64,000 bases of DNA from Pseudoclavibacter sp. AY1H1 (GTDB lineage: Bacteria > Actinomycetota > Actinomycetes > Actinomycetales > Microbacteriaceae). This document shows positions 8,089-15,316 of the stretch, one piece after another. Within the stretch, counting starts at the first letter, position 1. Each line of letters opens with the position of its first letter. The notes beneath the pieces were generated by a model. It was not told the origin of the DNA and ran no database searches. It saw nothing but the letters and a program-made list of their open reading frames with translations. A program made the position numbers and the translations under genes. Location: positions 124,001-188,000 of the forward strand of contig NZ_PSXX01000002.1 of assembly GCF_002931055.1 (NCBI RefSeq). Direction: 5' to 3'.

Positions 8089-8639
8089 GGGGTTTCTCCT
8101 TGGGTCGAGACCAGTCGCTTGTGCGCCTGGTCGAACTTGCGGTGGCACGACGTGCACCGCGGGTCGTAGTTGCTGATGTCGAGCGAGTAGGCGACCGTGA
8201 ACCGGCCTCGTGTCCGCCCGGAGATTTCGGCCGTCAGTTCGTCGGGGTCGGCGTTGTTGTAGGACCACTCGCGGGCGGGCCCACCGCAGTCGACGCAGTC
8301 GTGTTCCGACGCGCGCCCGAGGGTTCGCGTGAGCCGCTTGTGGATGGCCGCGAAGGTCGGGTGCTCGCCGTCGAGGGGCCTGCCCCGCCGAGGCTCGATG
8401 TGAAGGGGGTCGCCGTGCTTCTGGAAGCGAGTCAGGTGCATGGTGCAGAAGCCGTGAGCGTGAGCGGGCCGGCCGCAGTCGCCCACGCTGCAATGCGCCT
8501 TCCGCATGTAGTCGACGCCGGGACGTTTCACGACCATCGGGTCGCCGTGCTTCCGCCACCGAGCCCAGTGCTTCTGGCACAGGCCGCGCCCGCGGGACGG
8601 GTTTTCGCAGTCGTTCATCCGGCAAGGCGCGCGGTTCAC
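8085..8639 (-). CDS. Multi-zinc-knuckle protein, possible HNH endonuclease
   Basis: 184 aa with a GTG start (8639-8637) in a GTGA overlap. Residues 1-80 contain two copies of a Cys/His unit: C-R-M-N-D-C with GLCQKHWARWRKHGDP, and C-S-V-G-D-C with GFCTMHLTRFQKHGDP. The C-terminal half has DCVDCGG and RCTSCHRKFDQAH, the zinc-binding part of an HNH-like nuclease. Duplicated C-x4-C...C-x2-H units ahead of an HNH-like end occur in phage homing-type or restriction-like proteins. Function is inferred, not demonstrated. Confidence 0.55.
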   Translation of the reverse strand: MNRAPCRMNDCENPSRGRGLCQKHWARWRKHGDPMVVKRPGVDYMRKAHCSVGDCGRPAHAHGFCTMHLTRFQKHGDPLHIEPRRGRPLDGEHPTFAAIHKRLTRTLGRASEHDCVDCGGPAREWSYNNADPDELTAEISGRTRGRFTVAYSLDISNYDPRCTSCHRKFDQAHKRLVSTQGETP

Positions 8640-9061
8640 GGGTCTACCCGTTCCCCGACAGCCGAGACACGGACCCGCACGCCAGGCACTTCGCCAGGCA
8701 GCACGTAGCGCTTCCGCTCCGCCGACTCGACGATCTGCGAGTCGTCGTAGTAGACGCCGGCCTTGGTCATCGCATCGTTCGTGCTTCTCAGCGTCTTATC
8801 GAGATCAGGCGCCGTGGTTGGGAGCGCCCGCTTGACGGTCTTCCCGCGCGGCATTCGAAAAATCATCTGGACGATGACGGGGACGTGCTGCCCGTACCCT
8901 CCCTCGGGTGGGAGCGCGGCTCGAGCGGCCTTCTCGACCGCGTCCCGCCACGCCTTGAGGCTCTTCGGGTTCTTGTCGATCACGCGGGCCTTGCCGCCCA
9001 CGGTCACGGCGGTCTTCGATCCCTGCGCGCTTGGGAGGCCGTCGACCTCGAACTCGATCAC
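8636..9061 (-). CDS. rusA: RusA-family Holliday junction resolvase
   Basis: 141 aa, GTG start at 9061-9059 in a GTGA overlap. The beginning (VDGLPSAQGSKTAV) and the core APDLDKTLRSTNDAMTKAG followed by YYDDSQIVE give the RusA signature: a D-x-D-K motif, then a D-D pair that coordinates Mg for resolution of four-way junctions. Usual RusA length is 115-145 aa. It would resolve recombination intermediates made by the element's RecT/exonuclease pair or process replication forks. Confidence 0.8.
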   Translation of the reverse strand: MIEFEVDGLPSAQGSKTAVTVGGKARVIDKNPKSLKAWRDAVEKAARAALPPEGGYGQHVPVIVQMIFRMPRGKTVKRALPTTAPDLDKTLRSTNDAMTKAGVYYDDSQIVESAERKRYVLPGEVPGVRVRVSAVGERVDP

Positions 9062-9297
9062 AGCGCCACCCACACGTAGTTCGAGGGGTCGATGCGTCCG
9101 AACGCCATACGGATCGCGGTCTTGAGGACGAGCTTCCACGGGGTGTTGCGGTACTCGAACCGCCACGACGGGGCGTCGTCGGTGGAGTGGGTGGCGTCGA
9201 TGCACCATCCCGACTCGACTTGGTGAACGCGGTAGCGCCAGACGGGCAGCTTCGAAGGCTTCGGGGCCCTCGTACGGGGTGTTTTTGGGTACGACAA
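9058..9297 (-). CDS. Hypothetical small element protein (TTG start)
   Basis: 79 aa. The likely start is TTG at 9297-9295, preceded by a strong AAGGGGG ribosome-binding site about 8 bases upstream. The sequence is Trp- and Tyr-rich (VWRYRVHQVESGWCIDA) with a basic N-terminus. No family recognised. A 39-base gap precedes it, one of the few gaps in this operon. Confidence 0.45.
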   Translation of the reverse strand: MSYPKTPRTRAPKPSKLPVWRYRVHQVESGWCIDATHSTDDAPSWRFEYRNTPWKLVLKTAIRMAFGRIDPSNYVWVAL

Positions 9298-9336
9298 TTG
9301 ATGCCCCCTTCCAGAGGGGTGAGATGGGGGAACGGC

Positions 9337-9585
9337 TCAGAGAGGCCGAGAGGTGAGGATCAGATACACGGGGCCGTGAGACTGGCAGCCGGTGCACAGA
9401 GCGACGATCGAGCTAGAGGTCGAGACGAGAGAGTGGGCACTGCAGGCGGGCTTCCACGGGCGCAAGCACCCGGGCTTCCGGCAACCCACGAGCCGAGTGG
9501 CGGGGTTCGCGCAGCTTCGCGCGTCACAGACGATGGGGGTGGACTTGAAGTCGAGGGCGTCGAGCACCTCAGCCGGGTCAGCCAT
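9337..9585 (-). CDS. Hypothetical small Cys-rich element protein
   Basis: 82 aa from ATG 9585-9583 (MADPAEVLDALDF), overlapping the upstream stop by 8 bases. Cys residues at IVCDARSC, GCRKPGC, PACSAH and LCTGC suggest zinc binding. The longer frame upstream is a shadow of the next gene. Function unknown. Confidence 0.45.
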   Translation of the reverse strand: MADPAEVLDALDFKSTPIVCDARSCANPATRLVGCRKPGCLRPWKPACSAHSLVSTSSSIVALCTGCQSHGPVYLILTSRPL

Positions 9586-9823
9586 GGCGAGCCTCGAGGT
9601 CGTCATCCAACAGCTGCTGATCTCGGAAGCGGTCCGTCTCCTCGTCGATGTACCCGAACGGATCCAGGTCACGGTCGTACGGATTCACGTCGAGCTCCTC
9701 GTCATCCGCCGGGCCGTAGTCCATGACGAGCGACAGCCGCTGCAGGATCTCCGAGTAGAGCCAGACGATGAGGAACGCGAGGGCGACCATCGCCCACGAC
9801 TGGAGGGGCGTGAGGGGGATCAT
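9578..9823 (-). CDS. Small membrane-anchored element protein
   Basis: 81 aa. Residues 8-24 (QSWAMVALAFLIVWLYS) form one hydrophobic helix, followed by an acidic tail (DYGPADDEELDVNPYDRD). ATGA overlap with the upstream gene. Resembles small membrane proteins of actinophage early regions; no function assigned. Confidence 0.5.
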   Translation of the reverse strand: MIPLTPLQSWAMVALAFLIVWLYSEILQRLSLVMDYGPADDEELDVNPYDRDLDPFGYIDEETDRFRDQQLLDDDLEARHG

Positions 9824-9924
9824 GCGCGGGCCTCGTATCGAATGAGGCCGAGCGCCGCGTCGACGCCGTCGCGGTCGATGCGGTCCTGCAGCGTCTCCGG
9901 GCGGGACCAGTCGCGGGGGGTCAC
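9820..9924 (-). CDS. 34-residue ORF between excisionase and membrane gene
   Basis: GTG at 9924-9922 overlaps the upstream stop as GTGA and the frame ends at 9820 in an ATGA overlap, so it is coupled on both sides. The peptide begins VTPRDWSRPETLQDRIDRDG. Very short, but the double coupling and matching spacing argue it is translated. Function unknown. Confidence 0.4.
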   Translation of the reverse strand: MTPRDWSRPETLQDRIDRDGVDAALGLIRYEARA

Positions 9925-10157
9925 GACGCCACCTGCTGCGCGTCGAGCCATGCGGTGATGTCGCTCGGCTTGTAGCGGACGAGGCGACCGACCTTCGTGG
10001 CCTTCGGGCCTCGGTGGCCGTTGTCCTTGGCGTCGAGGTACTTCCAATTGCGGAGCGTGGACTCCTCGACGCCGAGCTGCGCAGCGACCGCCTCGGTGTT
10101 GAGGAAGGCCTCCATCGGGGCCGGCGCCGTGCCGGGGGCGGCCTCGGTCGCCCTCAT
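9921..10157 (-). CDS. Excisionase-like helix-turn-helix protein
   Basis: 78 aa; ATG 10157-10155 overlaps the Cro-like gene stop (ATGA). Residues 18-75 match the MerR-like HTH_17 fold of Xis proteins: FLNTEAVAAQLGVEESTLRNW, then a GPKATKVGRLVRYKPSDITAWLD wing and terminal helix. It should bend DNA at the attachment sites and push the integrase toward excision, or act as a regulator of the early operon. Its place as second gene of the operon divergent from int mirrors xis in ICEBs1-like elements. Confidence 0.7.
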   Translation of the reverse strand: MRATEAAPGTAPAPMEAFLNTEAVAAQLGVEESTLRNWKYLDAKDNGHRGPKATKVGRLVRYKPSDITAWLDAQQVAS

Positions 10158-10405
10158 GATGCGACCGCCTTCATGGTCGAAGCCGCGACGGCCTCTGGGA
10201 CGGCGAGGAGGCCGGGGATGTCGAGACCGAAGACGGCTGCGATCTTGCCGAGGTCTTCGAGGTCGAAGTTGACGGTGTGGCTCATTCGGCGTCCGATCCA
10301 GAAGGGGGACTTTCCGAGCTGAGCGGCGAGCCAGGACTGGTTCTTGTCGTGTGCCGCGAGCAGGAGGCGGATGGCCTGGGCTGCAGCGTCGTTGCCTGTT
10401 TGCAT
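10154..10405 (-). CDS. Cro-like XRE-family regulator, first gene of early operon
   Basis: 83 aa from ATG 10405-10403. An in-frame extension to 10441 runs through the operator repeats and is not used. Residues 8-60 form an XRE helix-turn-helix (AIRLLLAAHDKNQSWLAAQLGKSPFWIGRRM), followed by DLEDLGKIAAVFGL. The start codon lies inside one TTGCATACGC repeat and no ribosome-binding site is visible, so the transcript may start at or very near the ATG. It faces the divergent CI/ImmR-like gene; together they form the element's decision switch. Confidence 0.65.
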   Translation of the reverse strand: MQTGNDAAAQAIRLLLAAHDKNQSWLAAQLGKSPFWIGRRMSHTVNFDLEDLGKIAAVFGLDIPGLLAVPEAVAASTMKAVAS

Positions 10406-10485
10406 ACGCCAACCATTGCATACGCAAACCGCATCTCGCAAGCTAGTTTTGCACTTGACTAGCGACTAGCGCATATGCCAAGCTC
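10399..10485. promoter_or_regulatory. Operator/promoter region of the divergent regulator genes
   Basis: Between the two divergent XRE genes the sequence holds two TTGCATACGC copies (10400-10409 and 10416-10425), an inverted repeat GCTAGT (10442-10447) / ACTAGC (10458-10463), a tandem GACTAGC GACTAGC (10457-10470) and the palindrome GCATATGC (10471-10478). TATGCC at 10474-10479 ends 6 bases before the rightward ATG, fitting a -10 of a leaderless transcript. These repeats are probable binding sites for one or both regulators. Confidence 0.6.
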
Positions 10486-10869
10486 ATGGTCGTGACCCGA
10501 TACAACGACCTGACGCCCTTCTCCATCGCGTTCGCCGCAGCCTTCCGAGGCTTCATGGCAGAGAACAACGTGACCGGAAAGCAGATCGCGTCCAAGCTCG
10601 GCCGCAACACGGGCTACGTCTCCGAGCGCATCAACGGAAAGCGCGCCCTCGACACCGAAGACGTCGACGCCCTCGCGATGCTCGCCGGCGGAAGCCTCGA
10701 CGGAGGCGAGCTGCTCCTCGAGCTCGCTCGCCGCGCCGGAGACTCCATCGCCCGCCCCGACAACGTCTCGCAGTTCCCGACGCAGCCAGGCGCGAACGAC
10801 ATGACCGAGGAACAGGAGCTCAAGTACGCGGCGGACGAGTCGCCGGTCGAAGACGAGATCTTCGACTAG
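10486..10869 (+). CDS. CI/ImmR-like XRE-family repressor
   Basis: 127 aa. Residues 13-60 form an XRE helix-turn-helix (FRGFMAENNVTGKQIASKLGRNTGYVSERINGKRAL), followed by a Leu-rich region and an acidic tail (DESPVEDEIFD). It lacks the LexA-like autoprotease domain of lambda CI. The adjacent ImmA/IrrE metalloprotease gene suggests relief of repression by protease cleavage instead. It is divergent from the Cro-like gene across clustered operator-like repeats and is followed by immA and int on the same strand. Confidence 0.65.
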   Translation: MVVTRYNDLTPFSIAFAAAFRGFMAENNVTGKQIASKLGRNTGYVSERINGKRALDTEDVDALAMLAGGSLDGGELLLELARRAGDSIARPDNVSQFPTQPGANDMTEEQELKYAADESPVEDEIFD

Positions 10870-10937
10870 CTCGAGTGTCGGTGGGTCGGTGCAGACTCGC
10901 CACGCACCATCTCCCACCTTCCCCGCTAGGAGACAGC

Positions 10938-11288
10938 ATGTATGACCCCTACGAGCACGCCCGCGAACTGGGGCTGAGGATCGAAGAGGGCCGCATCCGG
11001 ACCGCCAACGCGCTCCTGATCCCCGAGAAGCACCTGATCCTCGTCCGCCCGAAGCTCCCCGCCGTGCACCGTCGCGCGACGATCGCGCACGAGATTGTCC
11101 ACTTCGAGAAGATGGATGTCGGCCGCGCCGCGTGGCAGGAGGAGCGCGCCGACCGCATCGCCGCGCAGCGCCTCATCCAGCCCGCCGACCTCCTCCGCGC
11201 CGAGCGCATGTACGAGCACCCCGAGCTCATCGCGCGCGAGGTCGGAGTGCCCACGAAGTACCTGCGCGCCTGGCTCAAGGCGGCGTAG
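10938..11288 (+). CDS. immA: ImmA/IrrE-family metallo-endopeptidase
   Basis: 116 aa from ATG 10938, preceded by AGGAG. The zinc-protease signature is AHEIVHFEK (HExxH, about residues 54-58), with the family pattern of a DUF955 core: an AILIPEKHLILV-like strand before it and EERADRIAAQRLI after it, which supplies a downstream Glu/His ligand region. Family members cleave ImmR-like repressors to induce mobile elements. It sits 68 bases after the repressor gene and 2 bases before int, an ImmR-ImmA-Int order like that of ICEBs1. Confidence 0.75.
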   Translation: MYDPYEHARELGLRIEEGRIRTANALLIPEKHLILVRPKLPAVHRRATIAHEIVHFEKMDVGRAAWQEERADRIAAQRLIQPADLLRAERMYEHPELIAREVGVPTKYLRAWLKAA

Positions 11289-11290
11289 GC

Positions 11291-12394
11291 ATGGCGACGA
11301 TCGCGAAGTACGAGACCGACGCTGGCCTCCGCTACCGGGTGCGATACCGGAAGCCGGACGGCAAGCAGACCGACAAGCGCGGGTTCCGCACGAAGAAGGA
11401 AGCCGAGGCGTTCGCGAACACCGTCGAGGTGTCGAAGCTGCGCGGAGAGTTCGTTACCGAGGCTGCAGGACGGGTCACTGTCGGCGAGCTCTGGCCGCGG
11501 TGGATCGCGACGAAGCAGGGCATGAAGGAGTCGTACAAGCGCACCCTCAACGTCGCCTACTCGACGCACGTCGAAGCGAAGTGGGGTGCTGTCCCGGTCG
11601 GCAAGGTGAAGCGCTCCGAGGTGCGCGAGTGGGTGCACGGCATGGCGAAGTCGGCCAGCGTCTCGCGCCGCGCACACGGCATCCTCGCCGGAATCCTGGA
11701 CCTCGCCGTCGACGACAAGGCGGTGCACGCGAACGTCGCTCGAGGCATCCCACTGCCGCGCAAGGTCCGCCAGAAGCACGCCTACCTCACCGTTCCGCAG
11801 CTGGCGACCCTCGCCTCCCACGCGAAGGCCAACGCCGGCATGGTGTGGTTCCTCGGCACAACGGGCCTGCGCTGGGGTGAGGCGGTCGCGCTGCGCGGCA
11901 AGCACGTCGACCGTGAGCGGCGTCGCATCCGCGTGGAGGTGTCGGCGACGATGGTCGGGTCGACGCTCGTCCCAGACACCCCGAAGGGCGGCGTCGCCCG
12001 CGACGTGCCCGTGACGAAGTTCGCGCTCGAGCGCATCCCCAAGGCGCTCCCCGAGGCGGTCCTGCTGCCGGTGCCGAGCACCGGCCGCATGCGCACGTAC
12101 TCCCCCGGCTCCGAGTCATGGTTCTCCGGCGCGCTCAGCCGAGCCCAGGCGGAGGATCCGAAGATTCCCGACCTCGTCATCCACGACCTGCGGCACACCG
12201 CGGCGTCCATCGCGATCTCGTCAGGCGCGAACGTGAAGGCCGTGCAGCGGATGCTCGGGCACACCTCGGCGGCGATGACCCTCGACGTCTACAGCGACCT
12301 GTTCGAGGCGGATCTCGACGCGGTGGCGGATGCGATCGAGGCGAAGCTCGCCGCAGAGTGTGGGCAGAATGTGGGCACTGGGGCTGCGTCCTAG
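11291..12394 (+). CDS. int: Tyrosine-family site-specific integrase
   Basis: 367 aa; the ATG at 11291 follows the immA stop by 2 bases. Longer in-frame starts run inside immA and are rejected. N-terminal AP2-like arm-binding domain (residues 1-60, YRVRYRKPDGKQTDKRGFRTKKEAE), a SAM-like core-binding domain (60-160), and the catalytic domain with Arg194 (TTGLRWGEA), Lys232, His298-x-x-Arg301 (HDLRHTAAS), His324 (LGHTSAAMT) and Tyr334 (VYSDL). All active-site residues are present. It would catalyse integration at the adjacent tRNA-like site. Confidence 0.9.
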   Translation: MATIAKYETDAGLRYRVRYRKPDGKQTDKRGFRTKKEAEAFANTVEVSKLRGEFVTEAAGRVTVGELWPRWIATKQGMKESYKRTLNVAYSTHVEAKWGAVPVGKVKRSEVREWVHGMAKSASVSRRAHGILAGILDLAVDDKAVHANVARGIPLPRKVRQKHAYLTVPQLATLASHAKANAGMVWFLGTTGLRWGEAVALRGKHVDRERRRIRVEVSATMVGSTLVPDTPKGGVARDVPVTKFALERIPKALPEAVLLPVPSTGRMRTYSPGSESWFSGALSRAQAEDPKIPDLVIHDLRHTAASIAISSGANVKAVQRMLGHTSAAMTLDVYSDLFEADLDAVADAIEAKLAAECGQNVGTGAAS

Positions 12395-12441
12395 GCTCGA
12401 CGGCCCCGTCTCGCCTGCTATTCCGGGGCAGTCAGTGAGAA

Positions 12442-12473
12442 GCCCCGTAGGGTTCGAGTCCCTCCAGGGGCAC
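12442..12473 (+). other. Putative attR: tRNA 3'-end-like segment
   Basis: About 50 bases after int the sequence reads as the 3' part of a tRNA: T-stem and loop AGGG-TTCGAGT-CCCT (12449-12463) followed by an acceptor-like CAGGGGC-A. No D-arm or anticodon arm precedes it, so only the 3' fragment is present, as expected at the attR of an element integrated into a tRNA gene. The intact tRNA should then lie at the far left end, outside the window. The tRNA identity cannot be read. A CGGGGC...GCCCCG inverted repeat (12424-12447) adjoins it. Confidence 0.5.
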
Positions 12474-12547
12474 TGTTCATTCCGTGCGGCAGTCTGCGCA
12501 TGTGCCAGACTCACGGCTCGCCAGATGGCGGTGCCTAGACTCGCACG

Positions 12548-13090
12548 ATGACGACGATCTTCGACGCGCAGGACCGCCCAGAGCCGCCCCTCGGTGAGGA
12601 CGAGTGGTCGACGCTCAACGGCTTTCTCGATTTCCACCGGGCGACGCTCGCCTGGAAGCTCTCGGGCCTCGGCTCCGCCGAGCTGTCGAGGACGCTGCCG
12701 CCGAGCAGCATGACGCTCGGGGGCCTCGTCAAGCACCTCACGTACGTGGAGGACGACTGGTTCGGGGTTGTCCTCTTCGGCGAGGAGCAACGCGAGCCGT
12801 GGGCGTCCGTCGACTGGACGAAGACGCCCGACTGGGAGTGGGACGCCGCGAGCGCGCAGCAGCCAGCCGAGCTGCTCGCCGAGTGGGAGGCGTCGGTTGC
12901 ACGCGCGCGGGCCGCCGCGGAGCGCGCGTTCCGCGCCGGGGGCCTCGCCTACCCCGCCGCGAAGGGGTTCTCGGACGGCCGGATTCCTCGCCTGCGGTGG
13001 ATCCTCATCCACATGGTCGAGGAGTACTCCAGGCACAACGGCCACGCCGACCTGCTGCGCGAGGCGATCGACGGGAGCGTCGGCGAGTAA
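12548..13090 (+). CDS. DinB/DUF664-family protein
   Basis: 180 aa. The helical bundle carries the His pattern of DinB-like metal-binding proteins: TLGGLVKHLTYVEDDW (His about residue 63) and HMVEEYSRHNGHADLLRE (about 155-172). Many members are mycothiol-, bacillithiol- or glutathione-dependent S-transferases, others are uncharacterised. A TAGACT -10 at 12536-12541 ends 6 bases before the ATG, so the mRNA is probably leaderless. This is the first host gene after the integrated element. Confidence 0.7.
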   Translation: MTTIFDAQDRPEPPLGEDEWSTLNGFLDFHRATLAWKLSGLGSAELSRTLPPSSMTLGGLVKHLTYVEDDWFGVVLFGEEQREPWASVDWTKTPDWEWDAASAQQPAELLAEWEASVARARAAAERAFRAGGLAYPAAKGFSDGRIPRLRWILIHMVEEYSRHNGHADLLREAIDGSVGE

Positions 13091-13164
13091 GGGGTCCAGC
13101 GCCGGGGCTCGGCTCGGCTGCGTCGATACACCGTGCGGGGAGGATCATCGCCTAGCGTCGAGCT

Positions 13165-13992
13165 ATGAGCACAGCGCAGACCTGGCTGATCACTGGCGCG
13201 AACCGCGGACTCGGACGCGCCCTGACCCTCGCCGCACTGGGCGCGTCGCACAACGTCGTCGCGACGGTGCGCGGCGAGCACTCACTCCCGGAGCACGACA
13301 GACTGCTGGTCCTCCCGCTCGATGTCCGTGACCGAGCGGCGGCCTTCGACGTCGTCGAGCGGGCCTCCTCGCATTTCGGGGCGGTCGACGTTCTCGTCAA
13401 CAACGCCGGGTACGGCCTTATCGCCGCGGCGGAGGAAGTCACTGAGCCGGAAGCTCGCAGCATCATCGACACCGATCTCCTCGGACCGCTCTGGCTCAGC
13501 CAGGCGGTGCTGCCCGGGATGCGGGCACGCGGCGCCGGCCACATCGTGCAGATCTCGACGGTCGGCGCGGTCGGCACTGTGCCGACGCTCGGCCTCTACA
13601 ACGCGGCCAAGTGGGGGCTCGAGGGCTTCAGCGAAGCACTGGCCGCCGAGGTCGCCGCCTTCGGCATCCGCGTGACGATCGTGCAGCCGGGCGAGCTCTG
13701 CACGGACTGGGCCGGAGGCAGCATGCAGTTCAGCGCGCCTATCAGCGCGTACGACGACCTGCGAACGCAGCTCTTCGGAACGCCGAGCGTCCCCTGGCCT
13801 GCGCCGCCGGCCGGTGTGGAACCGAGCGGCACCTCCCCCGCGTCTGCGGCGGAGGCGATCCTCTCGCACGTCGGCGACCCCGGCGACACTCGACTGCGTG
13901 TGCTCATCGGCGACGACGCACCACCCCAGGTGCACGCCGCCCTGACCGCCCGCCTCGACGACTACAGCCAGGACCCTCGCTTCCCCCAGTGA
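13165..13992 (+). CDS. Short-chain dehydrogenase/reductase
   Basis: 275 aa. Classical SDR: cofactor motif TGANRGLG (about residues 10-17), NNAGYG (about 88-93), a Ser region at ISTVGA and the catalytic YNAAK (Tyr/Lys about 149-153), then the PG motif in VQPGEL. The VATVRG segment after the second beta strand, with Arg, favours NADP. The substrate is unknown. TAGCGT at 13153-13158 ends 6 bases before the ATG, suggesting a leaderless message. Confidence 0.85.
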   Translation: MSTAQTWLITGANRGLGRALTLAALGASHNVVATVRGEHSLPEHDRLLVLPLDVRDRAAAFDVVERASSHFGAVDVLVNNAGYGLIAAAEEVTEPEARSIIDTDLLGPLWLSQAVLPGMRARGAGHIVQISTVGAVGTVPTLGLYNAAKWGLEGFSEALAAEVAAFGIRVTIVQPGELCTDWAGGSMQFSAPISAYDDLRTQLFGTPSVPWPAPPAGVEPSGTSPASAAEAILSHVGDPGDTRLRVLIGDDAPPQVHAALTARLDDYSQDPRFPQ

Positions 13993-13995
13993 GAT

Positions 13996-14031
13996 TCGGC
14001 CCCACCGCAGCGATAGCTGGGGTGAGGCCGA
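13996..14031. terminator. Bidirectional hairpin between convergent genes
   Basis: Imperfect stem TCGGCC...GGCCGA with inner CAGC-GATA-GCTG, located between the SDR (+) stop and the MFS gene (-) stop. There is no long T-run, so termination is a likely but unproven role. Confidence 0.5.
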
Positions 14032-14062
14032 TGCGCTGCGCACACGGCCCTCGCGCCCGACC

Positions 14063-15316
14063 TCAGCGCGGGGCCTCCTCGTCATCGACGCTCGCCCCGG
14101 TCACGATGAGCAGCGCGGCCGCGAGCACCGCCGCGTTCGCCCACAGGATGACGCTCACGCCGAGCGGCCCGGCGACCGCACCGATGCCGAGCGGCAGCAC
14201 GATCTGCGCGAAGCGGTTCGCCGTCATGCGCAGGCCGAGCGCCTGCCCGTGCACCTCCTTCGGCGTGATGCGCACCACCCACGACATCGTGAGCGGCTGC
14301 GGGATGCCGAGGGCGACGCCCAGCGCGACCATGACGGGAATCGCGCCGAGCGCGGCGACGAACGGCAACGCGACGAGCGCACCCACGCCGCAGCCGATGG
14401 AGACGAGCAGCAGCGCCTTGCGCCCGAAGCGGGACACGAGCCGGCTGAGCCCGACCCTCGAGACGACGGACACGAGGGCCCTGACGGCGAGCAGCGCACC
14501 CACGGCGACGCTCGACACACCCTTCTCCGAAGCCCACAGGGGAACGAACGTGTACAGGAGATCGACCGTCACGAGGACGGCGGCGCTCACGGCGACCGAC
14601 CGCCACAGGCCGTTGCCCCTGCCGAGATCGACGAGACGGGGGCGCCGCTTCGCCACCCCGCCGCTCGCATCCGTCGCGGATTCGGCCTCGGGACGCTTCG
14701 CCGCTGCGGACTGCCGGTCGGCGCGCAGCAGCGCCGGCGTGCCGAGAAGTCCGAGCACCACCAGCACGATGCAGGCGATCGCCCCGAGCACGGTGTCAGG
14801 GGCACTCGCCTCGACGGCCCCGACCGAGGCGGTCAGGGTGACGATGGGCGGACCGACGAGCTGCCCGAGGGATGCGGCGGTGGTGAGCACCGCGAACGTG
14901 CCGTCGCTGGTGCCGTCGCGTCCGCGATGGGCCGTGAATGTCTGCTGCCCGATCATGACGAAGAGGCTGCCGATCCCCGTCGTCGCCGCCGCGACCACGA
15001 GGATCCAGAGCTCGTTGGCCCAGCAGAGCAGGACTGGGCCGCTCACGAAGACGGCGACGCCGAGCAGCGCGACCCTCGCTCCCCCGATCAGGTCAGACAG
15101 CCGTCCGACCGGAAGCGCCGCCACCAGTGCAGGCGCCGCGAACGAGGCCGCGACGAGCCCGAGCGCGAACCCCGTCGCACCGAGCTCGACCGCCTTGTAT
15201 CCGATCATGAGACGCGCGCCCACCCACGCTGACTGCAGCAGCGCCGCTTGGACGCTCAGCGCGAAGCGCCACGGCTGCTCACCGCCTGCTGGGGGTCGGC
15301 GTCGCCGCCCCGTCAT
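14063..15316 (-). CDS. MFS transporter (drug-efflux type)
   Basis: 417 aa; ATG 15316-15314 overlaps the RpiR regulator stop (ATGA), so both are co-transcribed. About 12 hydrophobic helices with a central charged loop of roughly 30 residues after helix 6 (RQSAAAKRPEAESATDASGG). The GRLSD motif (about residue 75) matches MFS motif A between helices 2 and 3, and the RLVSRFGRK repeat lies in the second half. Substrate not predictable. Coupling to the regulator suggests export or uptake related to the divergent tct operon. Confidence 0.75.
   Translation of the reverse strand: MTGRRRRPPAGGEQPWRFALSVQAALLQSAWVGARLMIGYKAVELGATGFALGLVAASFAAPALVAALPVGRLSDLIGGARVALLGVAVFVSGPVLLCWANELWILVVAAATTGIGSLFVMIGQQTFTAHRGRDGTSDGTFAVLTTAASLGQLVGPPIVTLTASVGAVEASAPDTVLGAIACIVLVVLGLLGTPALLRADRQSAAAKRPEAESATDASGGVAKRRPRLVDLGRGNGLWRSVAVSAAVLVTVDLLYTFVPLWASEKGVSSVAVGALLAVRALVSVVSRVGLSRLVSRFGRKALLLVSIGCGVGALVALPFVAALGAIPVMVALGVALGIPQPLTMSWVVRITPKEVHGQALGLRMTANRFAQIVLPLGIGAVAGPLGVSVILWANAAVLAAALLIVTGASVDDEEAPR

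Noticed and set aside
12424-12473. Complete tRNA gene at the element boundary
   Set aside because: Only the T-arm and acceptor 3' half are present; no D-arm or anticodon arm could be placed.
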